DNA of 64,000 nucleotides. It comes from Corynebacterium pseudokroppenstedtii. GTDB lineage: Bacteria; Actinomycetota; Actinomycetes; Mycobacteriales; Mycobacteriaceae. The translations under genes were made by a program, and so were the position numbers. Positions 46,325 through 56,783 of the stretch are shown here, piece by piece (positions within the stretch are counted from its first letter, which is position 1; every line of letters starts with the position of its first letter). Where the stretch lies: assembly GCF_019754945.1 (NCBI RefSeq), contig NZ_JAEUWU010000005.1:235456-299455 (forward strand). The letters are read 5' to 3'. Under the pieces are notes generated by a model that searched no databases, was not told the DNA's origin, and worked only from the letters and a program-made list of their open reading frames with translations.

Positions 46325-46667
46325 GAGATCGGGACACGGCAGGTCTTTCGCAGGGGAGACAGTGGAAATGAAAAATGATGTGGGTTAGAGCATGCTAAGG
46401 AAGTCTCGCCTGGTCAAACGACGCCCACCGCATACGGGGATGAAAACCGAGTTCGTTAAAAGATTGGTTTAGGAAGGAAAGTCCGAATGGGGATTCTTGC
46501 AGGTTATTGTGGACGGCCAATCGTGCAGCATGGAAACGTTATTGACTAGCCCTTTACACATGGCAAAGGGCGACTCATGACCTGCGGAGCACAGTGCTTT
46601 TTTAATCCGCACTCCGCGTAGATCGTGGTCGCCCTAAATGAAGAATCCTGCGCTATTTACCCGCGAT
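46325..46667. other. Intergenic region between the IS and the SDR gene
   Basis: 343 bp downstream of both the IS and the leftward SDR gene. I see no convincing gene. An imperfect hairpin CTTTACACATGGCAAAG (46551-46567) is present without a T run. Confidence 0.4.
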
Positions 46668-47438
46668 CTATTGATCGTCGCGCAAGTTATTTCCAGCGGT
46701 TTCTCCACCGTCTAAGACGAAGGATCCGCCGGACGCAAACGTGGATTCGTCGGAAGCTAAGTACACGATGAGCTGGGAGATTTCGGTCGGCTCGGCGGCT
46801 CGGTCGAGCGGAATCTGGCCGAAGCCGCGCTTGAGGTTCGCAGTCAATGGGGTGTTCACGCTGCCGGGGTGGACGGAATTGACTCGGATGCCGTATTTGC
46901 CCAGATCCAGGGCCGATGTCTTGGTCAGCCCTTGAACGCCCCACTTGGCGGCGGCGTACGCCGCACGGTGCTTAAAGCCGACGAGCCCCGCGATGGAAGA
47001 AATGTTGATGATCGATGATGTCTCCCTCTTCTTGAGCTCCGGAACCGCAGCCTTCATGCCGTAGAACGTTCCGGTGAGGTCAATGGCCAGGGTCAGGTCC
47101 CAGTCCTTCAGCGAAGCTTCTTCGACATCACCTGCGGTGAAAACTCCGGCGTTATTGACCAAAACATCGAGGTGTCCGAAGGCCTCTACGGTTTTCTCCA
47201 CCGCCTCGGTCCAATTATCGAAATCGGTGACATCGAGGTGGACAAAAACGGCTGTGCCGTCGCCGTACTTCTCGTTGAGGTCCTTGGCCAGCTCGGTGCC
47301 CTTGTCATCGGCGATATCTGCCAGGGCTACCTTGGCTCCCTGCGAAGCTAGTACCCGAGCGTGGGATTCACCCATGCCAGAGGCAGCTCCGGTGATCAGT
47401 GTGACTTTGTCGTGAACGCGTCCTTGTTGGGTATCCAT
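46668..47438 (-). CDS. Short-chain dehydrogenase/reductase (SDR)
   Basis: The 256-residue classical SDR has the NAD(P) loop TGAASGMGESHA, NNAG in DVLVNNAGVF, the catalytic Ser in INISSIAG, and the YxxxK pair in AYAAAKWG. The PG motif after the active site is VHPGSVNTPL. The acidic residue in ALADIADD after strand 2 favours NAD+. It resembles 3-alpha/20-beta-hydroxysteroid or secondary alcohol dehydrogenases, but the substrate cannot be told from sequence. TAAGGG precedes the ATG. It lies 90 bp after the acyltransferase gene on the same strand. Confidence 0.93.
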   Translation of the reverse strand: MDTQQGRVHDKVTLITGAASGMGESHARVLASQGAKVALADIADDKGTELAKDLNEKYGDGTAVFVHLDVTDFDNWTEAVEKTVEAFGHLDVLVNNAGVFTAGDVEEASLKDWDLTLAIDLTGTFYGMKAAVPELKKRETSSIINISSIAGLVGFKHRAAYAAAKWGVQGLTKTSALDLGKYGIRVNSVHPGSVNTPLTANLKRGFGQIPLDRAAEPTEISQLIVYLASDESTFASGGSFVLDGGETAGNNLRDDQ

Positions 47439-47528
47439 ACCCTTACCGTAGGCTCAATCCCACATGATGGACATAGCAACTTTCTGTTTACCGCCCCCGA
47501 AAGTAGTGGACTTTGGGGGGCGATTTCT

Positions 47529-50500
47529 TTACGCTGCTGGCGGGCAGACCGGTGGTACATCTTTCTTTCCGCTTGCCCATTGTTTGAGCGCTGCAACGAA
47601 GGCGTTGGTATAACCCACGGTGGCGTTCCCGCGCGGGTGAATCTCGTCGCTCGCGAGTTCACTCACGTGGTCGTCGGCGTAGGCACACCAGTCAGCTGCG
47701 TAGACGTTCGGGTACTTCTTGGCAGCGTCGACAACTTGTTGTTGAGCGTCTTGCATGTACCAACGGTCGCCATAGGGCATCGCGATAACGATGGTGTGTT
47801 TCGGGCCGATCGACTTGATGATCTCGTCCAGCTGGCCGGGGAATGCTTGCCCATTCGTGCCGAACCCCAGGAAGACGAATTGCCGCAGCGCGTCCTGGGC
47901 TTTGAGGTCGGCGATGATCGCGGGAGCGGCCTGGTAGTGGCGGGAAACCTCGGCGTTGATGTCGATGCCGGGGAAGCGCTTTTGCAGCTCGGCCTGGGAG
48001 GCGAGCATGACGGAATCGCCAATCGCGTTGATATTCGACCCATCTTTAGGCATGTCGTGTGTCACGACTTTGGGAGCCGGTTTGACAGCGCCTCGCTCGG
48101 AGCGGTTTTCCGCTTGTAAGCGCTCCAACTCGGATTCCAGCGCGGTTCCGTGGCTGGTGTTGTGAATAGCCAGGCCGGCGAAGACGCAGCACAGGATCAT
48201 GGCTGCGGGCACCATCGCGCCGCCGAACCGTTCCCGGCTGGTGGAACGCTCGCCGAAAATCGCGTAGCTCAGCTTGCGTGTACTTTCGATGAACCCGTAC
48301 CGGCGGATCGGTGTCTCGATGAAGCGGAAGCTCAGCTCAGCCGCGACTAACGAAATGACGATCGCGATGAGCCCCGTGATCCATTTCTTCCGCCCCCACT
48401 CGTAATCCTGGAACAGCGTCACGACGAACAGATTGGCGGGCACGTGCCACAAATACAGTGAGAACGAAATGAACCCGAGGTGCCGCAAAACCGTGTTCCG
48501 GAAAATCGCCGCGACCGGGCCAGTGTTCCGCACGACGGACGCAATGATGATGGCGACGATCAACGAACTGCTGATGAGGCCACCGCGATACGTGAAGGTG
48601 TCTTGGTCGCCCAGCCAGAAGAAGTAGAAGATCTGCACCGCGAGCGCGGGGATAGCCAAGAGGCTCAAGATCCGCCCGTGCTGTAGGAGTCCCTCGCGGT
48701 ATCCCCAGGTGTCGCCACGTTTTTCCGTTGACGACGAGATAGTGATCGACGCCAAAGCCGCGCCGATGAGCAGCCCGAATGCATGGGTGTCGGTGCCGTA
48801 GTAGACGCGGGTTGCGTCGTGCCCGGGGTTGACGATGATGGCCATCGCTCCTGCAGAGATGACGGCGCCAGCGAGGGCCAGCTTCCCGACCAGCCGCGGT
48901 GTTTTGCGGAGAATCACTAGCAGCAGCGAAACGATAAGCGGCCAAATGATGTAGAACTGTTCCTCAACCGAGAGGGACCAGTAGTGAGCGAAGATCGGCA
49001 GCTCAGACTGTGCGAAATAGCTCTGCGAGTGGGCGATCTGAACCCAGTTATTCACAAAGAGTGCCGACGACCAGAATTGTCTGCCCAGGTTCACATTGAC
49101 GTCGCCGCCGATTACTCCCGCAATAGCTGCACAAATGACAAGCGTGCTGATGGCTGCGGGGGCAATACGCCTCACACGGCGTATCCAGAAGTTCTTCAGG
49201 CTAATCGTGCGGGAATAAACGAATTCCCGAAGCAGCAGGGAAGTGATGAGGAACCCACTGAGCACGAAGAACACGTCGACACCCAGATAACCGCCGGGTA
49301 GTACGTTGCCGAAGAGGTGGTAGATCACCACTGAAATGACGGCGAGCCCACGGAGTCCATCAATCCCGGGGACATGTTTAATCCCTGTCGGAGTGCCCTT
49401 CGCCGACGTCTTTCCTGCGGTGGAGGCTTTGCCTTTGGTCGGGCTGGTCTGTGGTGCGACCTGGGTTTGAGTTCGTGCCGACGGTGTTCCCGTGGAAGAT
49501 CTAACGCCTTGCGATCCATCTCTCGATGGGGAGGAGGACACGCCCGCCCGCGATGACTCTGCGCGCGATGATTTGTTTCGGCGTCCCTTGCCTGATTTGC
49601 GATCCGACCGCGGTTCGATTCGCTGTGGAAGTGCGGTGCCCTGTGTAAAGCGCGATATCCCGGTGGACCGTGGGAGCTCGACGGGTATGTATTCCGCTCT
49701 GAACGGTCTCGGGGGAGCAGGCGTCTTTCGGCCTTCCTCGGGAGTAGTTCCCTCAGACACCTTCTCTGATTCTGAAGCCTTCGCAGTTTCTTGTGGAGCC
49801 GCAGCAGTTTCTTGCGAAGCCCTCGCGTCGTCATCTGCAGGATGCGCCTGTGTGGCGTCCGCTTTGTCTTGTGCGGCGTCCGTTTGCCTCTTTACCGGAG
49901 CGCTGCCGGCTTTCTTAGCACGGTTCGGCTGTGCCGATCTTTTATCCGACGAACCCTTCGGCCGGGTACTCCGTTGCTCAGCGGAGACTGATGCGTCTGG
50001 TCTGGACCCCGAGACCTGCGGTTTCGGACGTCGCAATGAAGGCCGCGGAGCACCACTAACCTCAGACGATCTGTGTGATCGTGACAGGGCCGATCCTGCA
50101 GCACGGCTGCGCCCAGCATTTTTCTTCCCGACGGAACCTGCGCCCGTGATCCCGGACATTCCCGAAGGAGTAGTCCGCGCGTCAGCTAAACGACGAGCAC
50201 CGGCCGGAGCACGGCCGACGTGCCGAAAAGATGGTGTGTCACTCTCACGGGTTGAACTCTGCGACGCCGAGGTGCGACGTCGCGCACTCACGGGCGTTGA
50301 CGTGCGGGAAACGGAAAAATGCATCTCTGCACCGGCGTGATCGTCGTTCCGGCTCTCACGGCGTCGAACTTCACCACGGTCGCGCCGCTCGCCGTTGTTA
50401 CTTGCGCGTCTGGTTTCGTCAGCAGCCCCGTCGTCAGGCGTCGTCGATTGTTCTGATGTGGCCGATGAACCACTTTTTGCTGAACCGGACGAACGTGTCG

Positions 50501-50756
50501 TAGACGACCCAGCCTCGGACGATCCCGTCGTAGGGGCACCGGAAGACGCGCTCGCGGATGAAGTGGAAGAACCGGACTGACCTGGCTCAGGATCGGACTG
50601 CTGAGCCGTTGCGGACTGGCTAGGTCTCGGTGAATTACCGATGGTGGAAGCAGACCTCAACAAGGATCCTCCCTGTTGAGCAGCGGATTGCACCGCTTGT
50701 GCCGCTCGGCGGGTGGCTTTGCCCAAACCTGCAGGTGAGAGTTTTGGAAGACGCAT
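47529..50756 (-). CDS. OafA-like acyltransferase 3 with SGNH domain and long disordered N-terminus
   Basis: The 1075-residue protein has three parts. Residues 1-~445 are low-complexity and rich in Ser, Arg, Pro, Ala and Thr. The middle (~445-840) is a ten-helix acyltransferase 3 domain: KHVPGIDGLRGLAVISVVIY, GGYLGVDVFFVLSGFLITSL, and WSLSVEEQFYIIWPL. The C-terminus is an SGNH hydrolase-like domain with GDSVMLASQ and DEIHPRGNATVGY (Ser-Asp-His). Relatives O-acetylate cell-wall polymers or lipids. The N-terminal region is far longer than in common relatives and is probably cytoplasmic. No ribosome-binding site is obvious at the ATG. Confidence 0.9.
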   Translation of the reverse strand: MRLPKLSPAGLGKATRRAAQAVQSAAQQGGSLLRSASTIGNSPRPSQSATAQQSDPEPGQSGSSTSSASASSGAPTTGSSEAGSSTTRSSGSAKSGSSATSEQSTTPDDGAADETRRASNNGERRDRGEVRRRESRNDDHAGAEMHFSVSRTSTPVSARRRTSASQSSTRESDTPSFRHVGRAPAGARRLADARTTPSGMSGITGAGSVGKKNAGRSRAAGSALSRSHRSSEVSGAPRPSLRRPKPQVSGSRPDASVSAEQRSTRPKGSSDKRSAQPNRAKKAGSAPVKRQTDAAQDKADATQAHPADDDARASQETAAAPQETAKASESEKVSEGTTPEEGRKTPAPPRPFRAEYIPVELPRSTGISRFTQGTALPQRIEPRSDRKSGKGRRNKSSRAESSRAGVSSSPSRDGSQGVRSSTGTPSARTQTQVAPQTSPTKGKASTAGKTSAKGTPTGIKHVPGIDGLRGLAVISVVIYHLFGNVLPGGYLGVDVFFVLSGFLITSLLLREFVYSRTISLKNFWIRRVRRIAPAAISTLVICAAIAGVIGGDVNVNLGRQFWSSALFVNNWVQIAHSQSYFAQSELPIFAHYWSLSVEEQFYIIWPLIVSLLLVILRKTPRLVGKLALAGAVISAGAMAIIVNPGHDATRVYYGTDTHAFGLLIGAALASITISSSTEKRGDTWGYREGLLQHGRILSLLAIPALAVQIFYFFWLGDQDTFTYRGGLISSSLIVAIIIASVVRNTGPVAAIFRNTVLRHLGFISFSLYLWHVPANLFVVTLFQDYEWGRKKWITGLIAIVISLVAAELSFRFIETPIRRYGFIESTRKLSYAIFGERSTSRERFGGAMVPAAMILCCVFAGLAIHNTSHGTALESELERLQAENRSERGAVKPAPKVVTHDMPKDGSNINAIGDSVMLASQAELQKRFPGIDINAEVSRHYQAAPAIIADLKAQDALRQFVFLGFGTNGQAFPGQLDEIIKSIGPKHTIVIAMPYGDRWYMQDAQQQVVDAAKKYPNVYAADWCAYADDHVSELASDEIHPRGNATVGYTNAFVAALKQWASGKKDVPPVCPPAA

Positions 50757-51103
50757 TCTAGGTTTCGTTTAGCTCGTGAGTGAGATGGCAGAGTGCAAAG
50801 TCTAACGCACTTTGGCCGCTGACCACATACGCGCCGATAGGGCCAATGTTGCCGCATATGACCCCGTCGGAGCGGGAGACGGATTTGATCGTAGCCCCTT
50901 CAGAAGCAGCCTCGTGCATCTTCAATGTCGCGTTGTCACAATGTTATTAATTTGTTGCATAGAAGATAGGGGAATGCTGTGAACAGAGAGATATACTGAG
51001 CTTGTCGCAGCATAGGGTATTCCCTGTGTAGCCATGTTTTCTGGACTTATTCCAGTGGTTTTTCGGTCCGATAAAAACGGACATGTACAGCAAGGATGTC
51101 GTT
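50757..51103. other. Intergenic region between divergent acyltransferase and protease genes
   Basis: 347 bp that should contain two divergent promoters; TTGTCACAATGTTATTAAT near 50933-50951 is AT-rich and promoter-like. No RNA gene or small gene is seen. Confidence 0.45.
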
Positions 51104-52033
51104 ATGTCTTTGGTTAACTCAGTAAGTCGTGCTGGTTTAGCAGTGCTCGCCTCGGCGGCGTTGTGTGTCGGTGTTGGTGGGGTAGCTCACGCATCGGACG
51201 CGTCGACGGATATCCCGGCAGATAGTCCAGCAGCTTCCGAGTCACCGATAATTAACGACGCTGACCCCGACGCTGCAGCTACGACATCCGATGCTGCACC
51301 TTCGACGGAGTCTTCCACGGAGTACGGCCTTTTCGATGACATCGTCGCCCAAACTGGAATGGCTGGCCAGCACCGAATCCAAGGCGTTTACTTCCCCTCT
51401 CCGCCGGCACCTGCTGAGGCAGTAGAGCTCGCTAAGCAGGGAATTTCCCTCTACGGTCCGGGAACCCCGGTGTTTGTGGGCAACACAATTTGTACAGTCA
51501 CTGCAGCCGGCCACGACTCTAACGGGCGAGCTATGGCTATTACGGCTGGGCACTGCGGACCGGTCGGAAGCCCGGTGACCTCGATGGACTCGCAGGACGT
51601 CGGAGTATCAGGCACCGTCGTCCGCACCAGCGAGAATCCCAAGTATTCCGTCATCGAGCTGAAAGACAATGCCCGAGTAACGTCGTCCTATGGACAAGTC
51701 ACTGCCGACGGCATTGGTGGTGGCGGTGTCGCGCCGGGAGTCCAATTGTGCAAGAACGGTATTTCCACGGGCTGGACCTGCGGACAGGCGTGGGAGGCCC
51801 CCGCAGATTCGCACTATCTCACGCAAGTGTGCGCAACGCACGGCGACTCTGGTGCACCGGTTCTGCTAGGGAACCGGATTGTTGGACTTGTCGAAGGAAG
51901 CCCGGGACCGATTTCTTGCCGCTTCCCAGCGCAGGGCTCCCTCTTCACACCGACCGATGTCATCGACATGCAGGCCATCTTGAATTCGCTCAACGCGACG
52001 GCCGGCCCTGGAAACGGATTCCGCCTGGGGTAG
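51104..52033 (+). CDS. Secreted trypsin-like (S1) serine protease-like protein
   Basis: The 309-residue protein has a signal peptide (VSRAGLAVLASAALCVGVGG, cut likely after AHA at 30). A Ser/Asp/Ala-rich propeptide to about 80 follows, and then an S1 fold. The catalytic His150 is in ITAGHCG and Ser249 in THGDSGAPV. Cysteines flank both (CTVTA...HCG and LCKNG...WTCG). The usual Asp in D-[FY]-A-V is not evident: the matching strand reads NPKYSVIEL. The enzyme may be altered or inactive. The ATG at 51104 is used with AAGGA 7 bases upstream. Confidence 0.87.
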   Translation: MSLVNSVSRAGLAVLASAALCVGVGGVAHASDASTDIPADSPAASESPIINDADPDAAATTSDAAPSTESSTEYGLFDDIVAQTGMAGQHRIQGVYFPSPPAPAEAVELAKQGISLYGPGTPVFVGNTICTVTAAGHDSNGRAMAITAGHCGPVGSPVTSMDSQDVGVSGTVVRTSENPKYSVIELKDNARVTSSYGQVTADGIGGGGVAPGVQLCKNGISTGWTCGQAWEAPADSHYLTQVCATHGDSGAPVLLGNRIVGLVEGSPGPISCRFPAQGSLFTPTDVIDMQAILNSLNATAGPGNGFRLG

Positions 52034-52126
52034 TGGCGTCCGCTTGCTCTAGCGCGGTATGGCAGGCGTTCACGCCGTGGCCTACTGCGCTTTTGCTTAC
52101 CACGAACCGCGATCAGCCGCGCCGGG

Positions 52127-53881
52127 TTAACCCTGATCCGTTAACCGACGACGGACAGTCTCGTGGAGAAGCCCGTTCGTGGCCAGGGCATCGCCACCAT
52201 GCGGACCGCGCTCACCGGCAAGGGATGTAAATGTTCCGCCAGCTCCCTCAACGACGGGCACCAGCGCAGCTAAATCCCACAGTGATACTTCCGGCTCCGC
52301 GGCGATGTCGACGGCACCCTCCGCCACCAGGCAGTAGGAGTAAAAATCGCCGAATCCTCGCAAGCGCCAGGCGTCGTCGGTAAGAGATATGAATGCATCG
52401 CGCAAGCCGCGGTCTTTCCACCCTCCAAGCGATGACATGGAGATCGAGCTATCGCCCACATCGCTGACCGTGGACACCGATAGTTTCCGCAGTGCGCTAC
52501 TCGACGCGGTGCCGTTACCAAGAGCCCAGGCAGCTTCACCTGTGATGCCAATCCATCTGCGGCCAAGCGCCGGGGCCGACACGACACCAACCTGCGGGTA
52601 GCCGTCCACCATCAACGAGATGAGCGTCGCCCACACGGGGACCCCGCGAACATAGTTCTTCGTCCCGTCGATGGGGTCAATCACCCACTGGCGGCCCGAT
52701 AAGACCGGCTCGCCCCCGAACTCCTCTCCAAGGACCTCGTCATCAGGGCACTCCGTACTCAATAGCCCACGGAGGGCGCGCTCGGTATCCAAATCAGCGT
52801 CGGACACAGGGGTCATATCGGGTTTTGCGCTGACTTGCAGCTCGGAGGAGAGGAATCTCTTCATCGTGATCGCGTCGGCCGCATCTGCCAGCCGAAGAGC
52901 GCGATCAACATCATCGCCATACGCGCTGCTTGCCCACGGCAATGGGGTCGAAGTAGACGAAGAAGTAGACGAACTAGCCCTACCTGCACGAAGCACCTGC
53001 TCAATCGTGTCAACGACCCCCTCAGGACCAGCAATAGACCAGGTCACTCCCCGGGCATCAACGCGACGGGCCGTTCCCCCGACACCTTCGACCAGCGCTT
53101 TCCCCGGAAGCCAATCCCACGATTTCACCGAGTGCTGAATCCACGCGCCCAGTTCACCATGCGCCACCGACGCCAGATCGACCGATCCTGACCCCAACAT
53201 CCGCACACTGGCGAACTCTTCGACGACGGCCATCCACGCTGACCTGATCTCGGGCTGCTTCATAAAAGTGGGGTGCAAATACGTGCCCAAGCACTCGTGA
53301 TCTGCCGAGTGAGTTGTGGCTTCAAGCCGGGGCAGCGGTTTGTCGTCCAGAGTGGTGGGGATCGAGGGCCCGCCGATCCACGTATATCCCATCGCCGGGC
53401 GGTGGACGGCACCCAAAATCAGCCGGTCGGGATTCTTCGCAACGGCCTCCGGGCTTCCGTCGCTACCTTCCACTAGCGCAATCGCCGAACACCAGTAATC
53501 AGACCCGCGAGTGAAGTTGTAGGTCCCATCGACGGGATCAATCACCCACACGCGCCCGGACTTCGAGGGCCGTGACGCTCCTTCTTCACCGACGACACCA
53601 TCGTCGGGACGCAATAGTTCCAGCACCTCAGCGACAAACTGTTCCGCCGTCCGATCGGCCTCGGTCACAACGTCGGACACCGACGTTTTGTACTTCGTGG
53701 CCAACCCGCCACGAGCTTGCTTCCCTTCACGCAAACGCCACGCTAAGCGCCCCGCGTTGTACACGATGTCGCGTGCGAGCCGTTGATCATCCACCCCCTC
53801 GCGTGCGATGGCGAAGGTTTTAGCCAGCGCGCTGACCATCTCCGTCATGGTGTGCGGTACCTGCTCCTCCGAAGATTCCAT
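52127..53881 (-). CDS. hisN: Fused inositol monophosphatase-like and histidinol-phosphatase (HisN) protein
   Basis: The 584-residue protein holds two complete IMPase-fold units. The first (about 35-305) has GEE and DPVDGTYNF with a WD motif in KSWDWLPG. The second (about 325-584) has [46 protein letters not shown] and [10 protein letters not shown], the pattern of actinobacterial HisN, which makes histidinol in histidine synthesis. A Ser/Thr linker ([14 protein letters not shown]) joins them. In C. glutamicum a hisN gene and an IMPase gene lie next to prfB as separate genes, so this is a fusion. Divergent from prfB. The ATG at 53881 is chosen; GTG 53896 is an alternative. Confidence 0.92.
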   Translation of the reverse strand: MESSEEQVPHTMTEMVSALAKTFAIAREGVDDQRLARDIVYNAGRLAWRLREGKQARGGLATKYKTSVSDVVTEADRTAEQFVAEVLELLRPDDGVVGEEGASRPSKSGRVWVIDPVDGTYNFTRGSDYWCSAIALVEGSDGSPEAVAKNPDRLILGAVHRPAMGYTWIGGPSIPTTLDDKPLPRLEATTHSADHECLGTYLHPTFMKQPEIRSAWMAVVEEFASVRMLGSGSVDLASVAHGELGAWIQHSVKSWDWLPGKALVEGVGGTARRVDARGVTWSIAGPEGVVDTIEQVLRAGRASSSTSSSTSTPLPWASSAYGDDVDRALRLADAADAITMKRFLSSELQVSAKPDMTPVSDADLDTERALRGLLSTECPDDEVLGEEFGGEPVLSGRQWVIDPIDGTKNYVRGVPVWATLISLMVDGYPQVGVVSAPALGRRWIGITGEAAWALGNGTASSSALRKLSVSTVSDVGDSSISMSSLGGWKDRGLRDAFISLTDDAWRLRGFGDFYSYCLVAEGAVDIAAEPEVSLWDLAALVPVVEGAGGTFTSLAGERGPHGGDALATNGLLHETVRRRLTDQG

Positions 53882-53928
53882 ACTCTTATTGTGCACTACC
53901 CCTGGGACACACTGTTAGGATTACCCAC

Positions 53929-55068
53929 GTGAATCCGGACGTTTCTCAAGATCTCGAAGACCTCAATTCCACCCTGACGACCATTGAAAAAGTGGTGGAC
54001 GTCGATGACCTCAAGGATCAGGTACGCGAACTTGAAGCACAGGCGTCCGATCCCTCCTTGTGGGATGACCCCGATCACGCCCAACAGGTGACGTCGAAAC
54101 TCAGCCATGTGCAAGCGCAGATCAAGAAAGTTACGACGTTGCGCCAGCGTGTCGACGATATGCCCGTGATGTATGAGCTTGCCGACGATGCCACCGAGGC
54201 GGGGGATACCGACGCTGCCGACGAAGCGCGAGAGATGGCTGATAGCGAGCGCGAAACCTTGCGCCACGAGATCGAATCTCTCGAGGTTCAGACGATGTTG
54301 TCGGGTGAGTACGACGAGCGTGAGGCCGTCGTTAATATTCGGTCAGCTGCAGGCGGTGTGGATGCTGCGGACTGGGCGGAGATGTTGATGCGCATGTACA
54401 CGCGGTGGGCGGAACAGCATGGGCACAAGATCGACGTGTTTGATATTTCGTATGCCGAAGAGGCTGGTATCAAGTCCGCTACGTTCATCGTGCATGGCGA
54501 TTACATGTACGGTCAGCTCTCCGTTGAGCAGGGGACCCACCGCCTCGTTCGAATCAGCCCGTTCGACAACCAGGGGCGTCGGCAAACATCATTCGCCGAG
54601 GTCGAGGTGCTGCCCGTCGTGGAGAAAACTGACCATATTGATATTGATGAGAATGACGTCCGGGTTGATGTGTACCGATCCTCGGGTCCGGGTGGGCAGT
54701 CGGTGAACACGACCGATTCGGCCGTGCGGTTGACACATATTCCGACGGGGATTGTTGTGACGTGCCAAAACGAAAAATCCCAGATCCAGAACAAGGCGTC
54801 GGCGATGCGAGTCTTGGCTGCGAAACTCTTAGAGCGGAAGCGTGAAGAAGAGCAGGCGGAGATGAACGCGCTGAAGGGGGACGGCTCCAATTCATGGGGG
54901 AATCAGATGCGCTCGTATGTGTTGCATCCGTACCAGATGGTGAAGGATTTGCGCACGAATTATGAGGTCAATGATCCGTCGAAGGTGCTGGATGGGGACC
55001 TTGATGGCTTCCTGGAGGCGGGGATCCGGTGGCGGATGGCTCAACAGCGCGGCGACGGCGATAACTAG
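53929..55068 (+). CDS. prfB: Peptide chain release factor 2
   Basis: RF2 ends translation at UGA and UAA. The 379-residue protein has the SPF tripeptide anticodon in [12 protein letters not shown] and the catalytic GGQ at 255-257 ([10 protein letters not shown]). It starts at GTG 53929 and reads through without the +1 programmed frameshift found in many other bacteria; no in-frame UGA occurs near codon 25. It begins the conserved prfB-ftsE-ftsX-smpB run. Confidence 0.97.
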   Translation: MNPDVSQDLEDLNSTLTTIEKVVDVDDLKDQVRELEAQASDPSLWDDPDHAQQVTSKLSHVQAQIKKVTTLRQRVDDMPVMYELADDATEAGDTDAADEAREMADSERETLRHEIESLEVQTMLSGEYDEREAVVNIRSAAGGVDAADWAEMLMRMYTRWAEQHGHKIDVFDISYAEEAGIKSATFIVHGDYMYGQLSVEQGTHRLVRISPFDNQGRRQTSFAEVEVLPVVEKTDHIDIDENDVRVDVYRSSGPGGQSVNTTDSAVRLTHIPTGIVVTCQNEKSQIQNKASAMRVLAAKLLERKREEEQAEMNALKGDGSNSWGNQMRSYVLHPYQMVKDLRTNYEVNDPSKVLDGDLDGFLEAGIRWRMAQQRGDGDN

Positions 55069-55136
55069 CTTTCCCACATGAATCACATTCACAACAGGGG
55101 TTACCAATTGTCCCAGTAGTGCGTTAGTCTGGCTGC

Positions 55137-55826
55137 GTGATTAAGTATGACGCGGTTACCAAGATGTACCGGACGTCCACCCGCCCGGCCCTGGATGCCG
55201 TCTCTGTGACCATTGACAAGGGCGAATTTGTCTTCCTGATTGGACCGTCGGGATCCGGCAAATCCACCTTCCTTCAGCTGATGTTGAAGGAACAGAATGT
55301 CAGTAGCGGGGACTTGTGGGTTGAGGATTTCCACGTCAATAAATTGCCCAGAAAGAAGGTGCCTCAGCTACGCCAAAAGGTGGGCTATGTGTTCCAGGAC
55401 TTTCGGCTGCTGCCGAAGAAGAATGTCTACGACAATGTCGCGTTCGCCCTGGAAGTGATTGGGACGCGGCGCTCGGCCATTGATAAGCGAGTAAAGGAAG
55501 TGCTTGACCTCGTGGGGTTGGGGAGCAAGCGCAACCGCATGCCGAATGAGCTCTCCGGTGGTGAGCAACAGCGCGTCGCTATCGCCCGAGCTTCCGTCAA
55601 CCGCCCCTTAGTTCTTCTTGCCGACGAGCCCACCGGCAACCTTGACCCAGACACCAGTGCCGACATCTTGACGCTGCTCAACCGCATTAACCAGATGGGG
55701 ACGACGGTGATCATGTCGACACACGACGCCGGCGCTGTGAACGCCATGCGCCAGCGCGTGCTGGAGCTCCATTCCGGGAAGCTCGTTCGTGACGATGCCC
55801 GCGGCCTGTATGGCGTCGGAAAGTAG
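55137..55826 (+). CDS. ftsE: Cell division ATP-binding protein FtsE
   Basis: The 229-residue ABC ATPase has Walker [10 protein letters not shown], the signature [14 protein letters not shown] and Walker [14 protein letters not shown]. With FtsX it controls cell-wall hydrolases at the septum. The start is GTG 55137. The gene is 68 bp after prfB and 11 bp before ftsX. Confidence 0.97.
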   Translation: MIKYDAVTKMYRTSTRPALDAVSVTIDKGEFVFLIGPSGSGKSTFLQLMLKEQNVSSGDLWVEDFHVNKLPRKKVPQLRQKVGYVFQDFRLLPKKNVYDNVAFALEVIGTRRSAIDKRVKEVLDLVGLGSKRNRMPNELSGGEQQRVAIARASVNRPLVLLADEPTGNLDPDTSADILTLLNRINQMGTTVIMSTHDAGAVNAMRQRVLELHSGKLVRDDARGLYGVGK

Positions 55827-55837
55827 GGGAGGGCGCA

Positions 55838-56740
55838 ATGAAGACTAGATTCGTTTTCCGTGAGGCATTTTCGGGCCTGACCCGTAACATGACGATGACT
55901 ATCGCCATGATTATTACGACGGCGATCTCCTTGGCTTTGCTGGCCACCGGGTTCTTGGTGACCTCGGTGACGGCAAAGACCAAGGACATTTACCTGGATC
56001 GTGTCGAGGTCATGGTCCAGCTTGATGACAACATTTCGGCCAATGACAAGAACTGCTCCAGTACGGAATGTAAGGAAGTTCAGGACAAGCTGAAGTCCGA
56101 CGATGGCGTGGAATCGGTGACATTCCGTAGCCGCGAGCAGTCTTATGAGCATTTCAAGGAGCTGTTCCAGGACTCTGACCCTCGTCTTGTCGCTGATACG
56201 AGTCCCGATGCTCTGCCGGCTGCCTTGCATGTTCGGCTGAAAGATCCGCTGAATACGAAGCCTCTTGACGGCGTGAAGGATATGCCGCAGGTCTCCGAGG
56301 TTGTTGATCAAGTCGATGACCTACGTGGTGCCACGAATAATCTCAATGCCATTAGAAATGCGACCTTCGTGGTGGCGTTTGTGCAGGCGATTGCTGCGGT
56401 CTTCTTGATCGTGAACATGGTTCAGATTGCGGCTTATTCCCGACGTCAAGAAACGACGATTATGCGGATGGTGGGCGCTACGAGGTGGTTCACCCAAGCC
56501 CCGTTCGTCCTGGAAGCGGTGTTGGCGTCGTTCGTCGGGTCGTTGGTGGCCATTGGTGGTCTTATCTTGGGCAAGGAATTTGTTCTCGATAAGACGCTCA
56601 AGAGCTTGTATGATTCCCGTTTGATTGCGCGACTGACTTTAGCCGATATTGGAATGGTGTCGCCCATCATCATTATTGTGGGCGTAGTGTTTGCGGCCAT
56701 TACCGCGCAAGCAACATTGCGCTGGTACGTAAGGGATTAG
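55838..56740 (+). CDS. ftsX: Cell division membrane protein FtsX
   Basis: The 300-residue protein has four membrane helices ([20 protein letters not shown], then three in the C-terminal half, including [20 protein letters not shown]). An outside loop of about 130 residues follows the first helix. It carries a Cys pair (NCSSTECKE), a feature seen in actinobacterial FtsX. It partners with FtsE, 11 bp upstream. Confidence 0.96.
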   Translation: MKTRFVFREAFSGLTRNMTMTIAMIITTAISLALLATGFLVTSVTAKTKDIYLDRVEVMVQLDDNISANDKNCSSTECKEVQDKLKSDDGVESVTFRSREQSYEHFKELFQDSDPRLVADTSPDALPAALHVRLKDPLNTKPLDGVKDMPQVSEVVDQVDDLRGATNNLNAIRNATFVVAFVQAIAAVFLIVNMVQIAAYSRRQETTIMRMVGATRWFTQAPFVLEAVLASFVGSLVAIGGLILGKEFVLDKTLKSLYDSRLIARLTLADIGMVSPIIIIVGVVFAAITAQATLRWYVRD

Positions 56741-56783
56741 CGCATTGTATCGATGATGGGAATGTAGTTGTGAGGAGTTCGAC

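Noticed and set aside
53929..54010. Programmed +1 frameshift in prfB
   Set aside because: The frame is open from the start with no in-frame stop near codon 25.
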